A stretch of DNA of 6,294 nucleotides, taken from the NCBI GenBank assembly GCA_947074335.1, contig CAMTPG010000163.1:1-6294 (forward strand), read 5' to 3'. Both the position numbers and the translations under genes were made by a program. The DNA comes from an uncultured Parabacteroides sp. (GTDB lineage: Bacteria; Bacteroidota; Bacteroidia; Bacteroidales; Tannerellaceae). Every line of letters starts with the position of its first letter. The first letter of the stretch is position 1. Shown in pieces: positions 5,224-6,294 of this stretch. The notes beneath the pieces were generated by a model. The model saw only the letters and a list, made by a program, of their open reading frames with translations, made no database searches and had not been told where the DNA came from.

Positions 5224-6294
5224 TTATTTAGAGGGATCCCAGATCGGATCGTATTGTTTGAAAAAAGACTGATTATATAAATTCTGACCTAAAATATAGA
5301 TCTTTTCATTTATAACAAATAAATGATAGTTTGTTGCCGCAGGACATGTGGTATGTTCTATCCAGAGATTATTTCGAATCTGATATTCCCAGATTTTACC
5401 CTGTGCATTGATCATAAATAAACTATTCCACTGACCTGTCTGATAATGAACTACCGAAGAAACCTGCCCGATGCGTGAGCCGGCCGAAGATAAAGAAGTC
5501 CAGTTGGTCAGGCTATCCGAAGCAAACCAAAGCTTTCCTTCTGCCCCTTCGCCCAGACCGGCTAATACAAAATCATCGGTTGCGATGGCTATACCACCTT
5601 TCTGTGCAACCGGAAAATCGGCTGTAACCAAACGCCAATCCTGCGCCACCGGATCATACCGCCACAACTCTTTGGATTTACGGGCATCATCTTCGCCGCC
5701 CAGCAGATAAACCGAATCGCGATATACAAAACTCATGGCATCGTAACGCGGCGTACAGGGCAGTGAACCCAGATTACTCCAGGTATTTACCCGTGCATCA
5801 TACCGATAGAAAGCATCCGATTTTCCGGACTTATTCAAACCGCCCATCAGATAAGCATAACTGCCCAGTGTGCAGGCTGTCATTTGTCCGGCGGCTGCCG
5901 GATACGGACTTAATGCATTCCATTGTGCATCGCCCGTTGTGAAGCTGACCAGATCAGACGAGCAGGTTTCGCCCAGATCGCCGCCGGCTACATAAGCCTG
6001 ATTAAACAACGTAAATGCAGCAGAGAACATGCGCCCGCTTACCCCCGAAACCGTGGCATCGGTAAAGATTGCCGGCGTGGTAAACGAGTAACTTTGTCCG
6101 TAGCCGGTTAACCCGTTTGCATTCGTTGCATAAGCCGTATAATAATAGGTGGAAGCTCCGCGCAAACCCGTAAGGCTGCAGGTAAATAAACTATCGGTTG
6201 CCGTAAGACAATTATTCTTGATTGTGGGCTGCTTATTGGAAACAGACCAGCAGATTCCCCATTCTACTACTTCCGAATTGCCTCCGTTTCGTAA
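5224..6294 (-). CDS. FN3-like plus kelch beta-propeller protein, 5' end outside window
   Basis: The frame is open from the stop at 5224 to the right edge, giving at least 356 residues; the N-terminus and any signal peptide are not seen. The TTG at 6165 is not the start, because family similarity continues upstream of it. Visible residues about 1-74 form an FN3-like repeat of the type common in Bacteroidetes surface proteins: EWGICWSVSNKQPTI, then SLTGLRGASTYYYTAYATN and the closing SFTTP. Residues about 85-350 hold kelch-type repeats with hydrophobic-Gly-Gly turns (AYVAGG, AYLMGG, VYLLGG) and the following Tyr-Asp/Trp positions (YRYDARVNTW, WRYDPVAQDW, EYQIRNNLW). This fits a six-bladed beta-propeller ending at the C-terminus, with later repeats degenerate. 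Cell-surface or periplasmic location, probably as a lipoprotein, is inferred from the family only. No catalytic residues are recognisable and the ligand is unknown. The serine acetyltransferase follows 2 nt after the stop. Confidence 0.85.
   Translation of the reverse strand, partial: LRNGGNSEVVEWGICWSVSNKQPTIKNNCLTATDSLFTCSLTGLRGASTYYYTAYATNANGLTGYGQSYSFTTPAIFTDATVSGVSGRMFSAAFTLFNQAYVAGGDLGETCSSDLVSFTTGDAQWNALSPYPAAAGQMTACTLGSYAYLMGGLNKSGKSDAFYRYDARVNTWSNLGSLPCTPRYDAMSFVYRDSVYLLGGEDDARKSKELWRYDPVAQDWRLVTADFPVAQKGGIAIATDDFVLAGLGEGAEGKLWFASDSLTNWTSLSSAGSRIGQVSSVVHYQTGQWNSLFMINAQGKIWEYQIRNNLWIEHTTCPAATNYHLFVINEKIYILGQNLYNQSFFKQYDPIWDPSK

Noticed and set aside
6163..6165. TTG as start of the kelch protein
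   Set aside because: The frame remains open to the edge and the upstream residues complete a recognisable FN3-like repeat, so the real start is outside the window.

Overview
The window looks like chromosomal DNA of an anaerobic, fermentative member of the Bacteroidetes, most likely order Bacteroidales. The reasons are the Bacteroidetes-type -7 promoter octamer TAnnTTTG, mostly A-rich leaders without Shine-Dalgarno sites, moderate GC (roughly 45-50% by eye), the long-form serine acetyltransferase, and a surface-type protein with the FN3-like repeat common in this phylum. The genus cannot be read from the sequence.

All five genes lie on the minus strand, so transcription runs from high to low coordinates. 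From the right edge: the 3' part of an FN3-like plus kelch beta-propeller protein (5224-6294, 5' end outside the window); a serine O-acetyltransferase (4331-5221) starting 2 nt after it; a 76-nt intergenic stretch (4255-4330) holding a good promoter candidate; then a compact three-gene hydrogenase operon: hydB (2341-4254), hydA (528-2318) and hydC (32-523). The gaps inside the operon are 22 nt and 4 nt. The last 31 nt before the left edge hold only a possible hairpin. No stretch above 300 nt lacks a gene. I see no RNA genes, mobile elements, CRISPR arrays, riboswitches or frameshifts.

HydA, HydB and HydC form a soluble cytoplasmic trimeric [FeFe]-hydrogenase (group A3), homologous to the electron-bifurcating and NADH-dependent enzymes of Thermotoga and clostridia. 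HydB carries the FMN/NADH site, HydC is the small thioredoxin-like [2Fe-2S] partner, and HydA carries the H-cluster where protons are reduced to H2. All expected cofactor ligands are visible, and the HydA proton-transfer residues are all conserved, so the enzyme should be functional. It would let the cell dispose of NADH and ferredoxin electrons as H2 during fermentation. The maturases HydE, HydF and HydG are needed but are not in the window. The acetyltransferase makes O-acetylserine for cysteine synthesis; a link to Fe-S supply is conceivable, but the promoter candidate between it and hydB suggests separate control.

Most of the window is a well-known system, and I do not see an undescribed one. 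The points most worth checking are the promoter octamer repeated before hydA, the short form of HydA, a Cys/His group in HydB, and the unusual C-terminus of the acetyltransferase.
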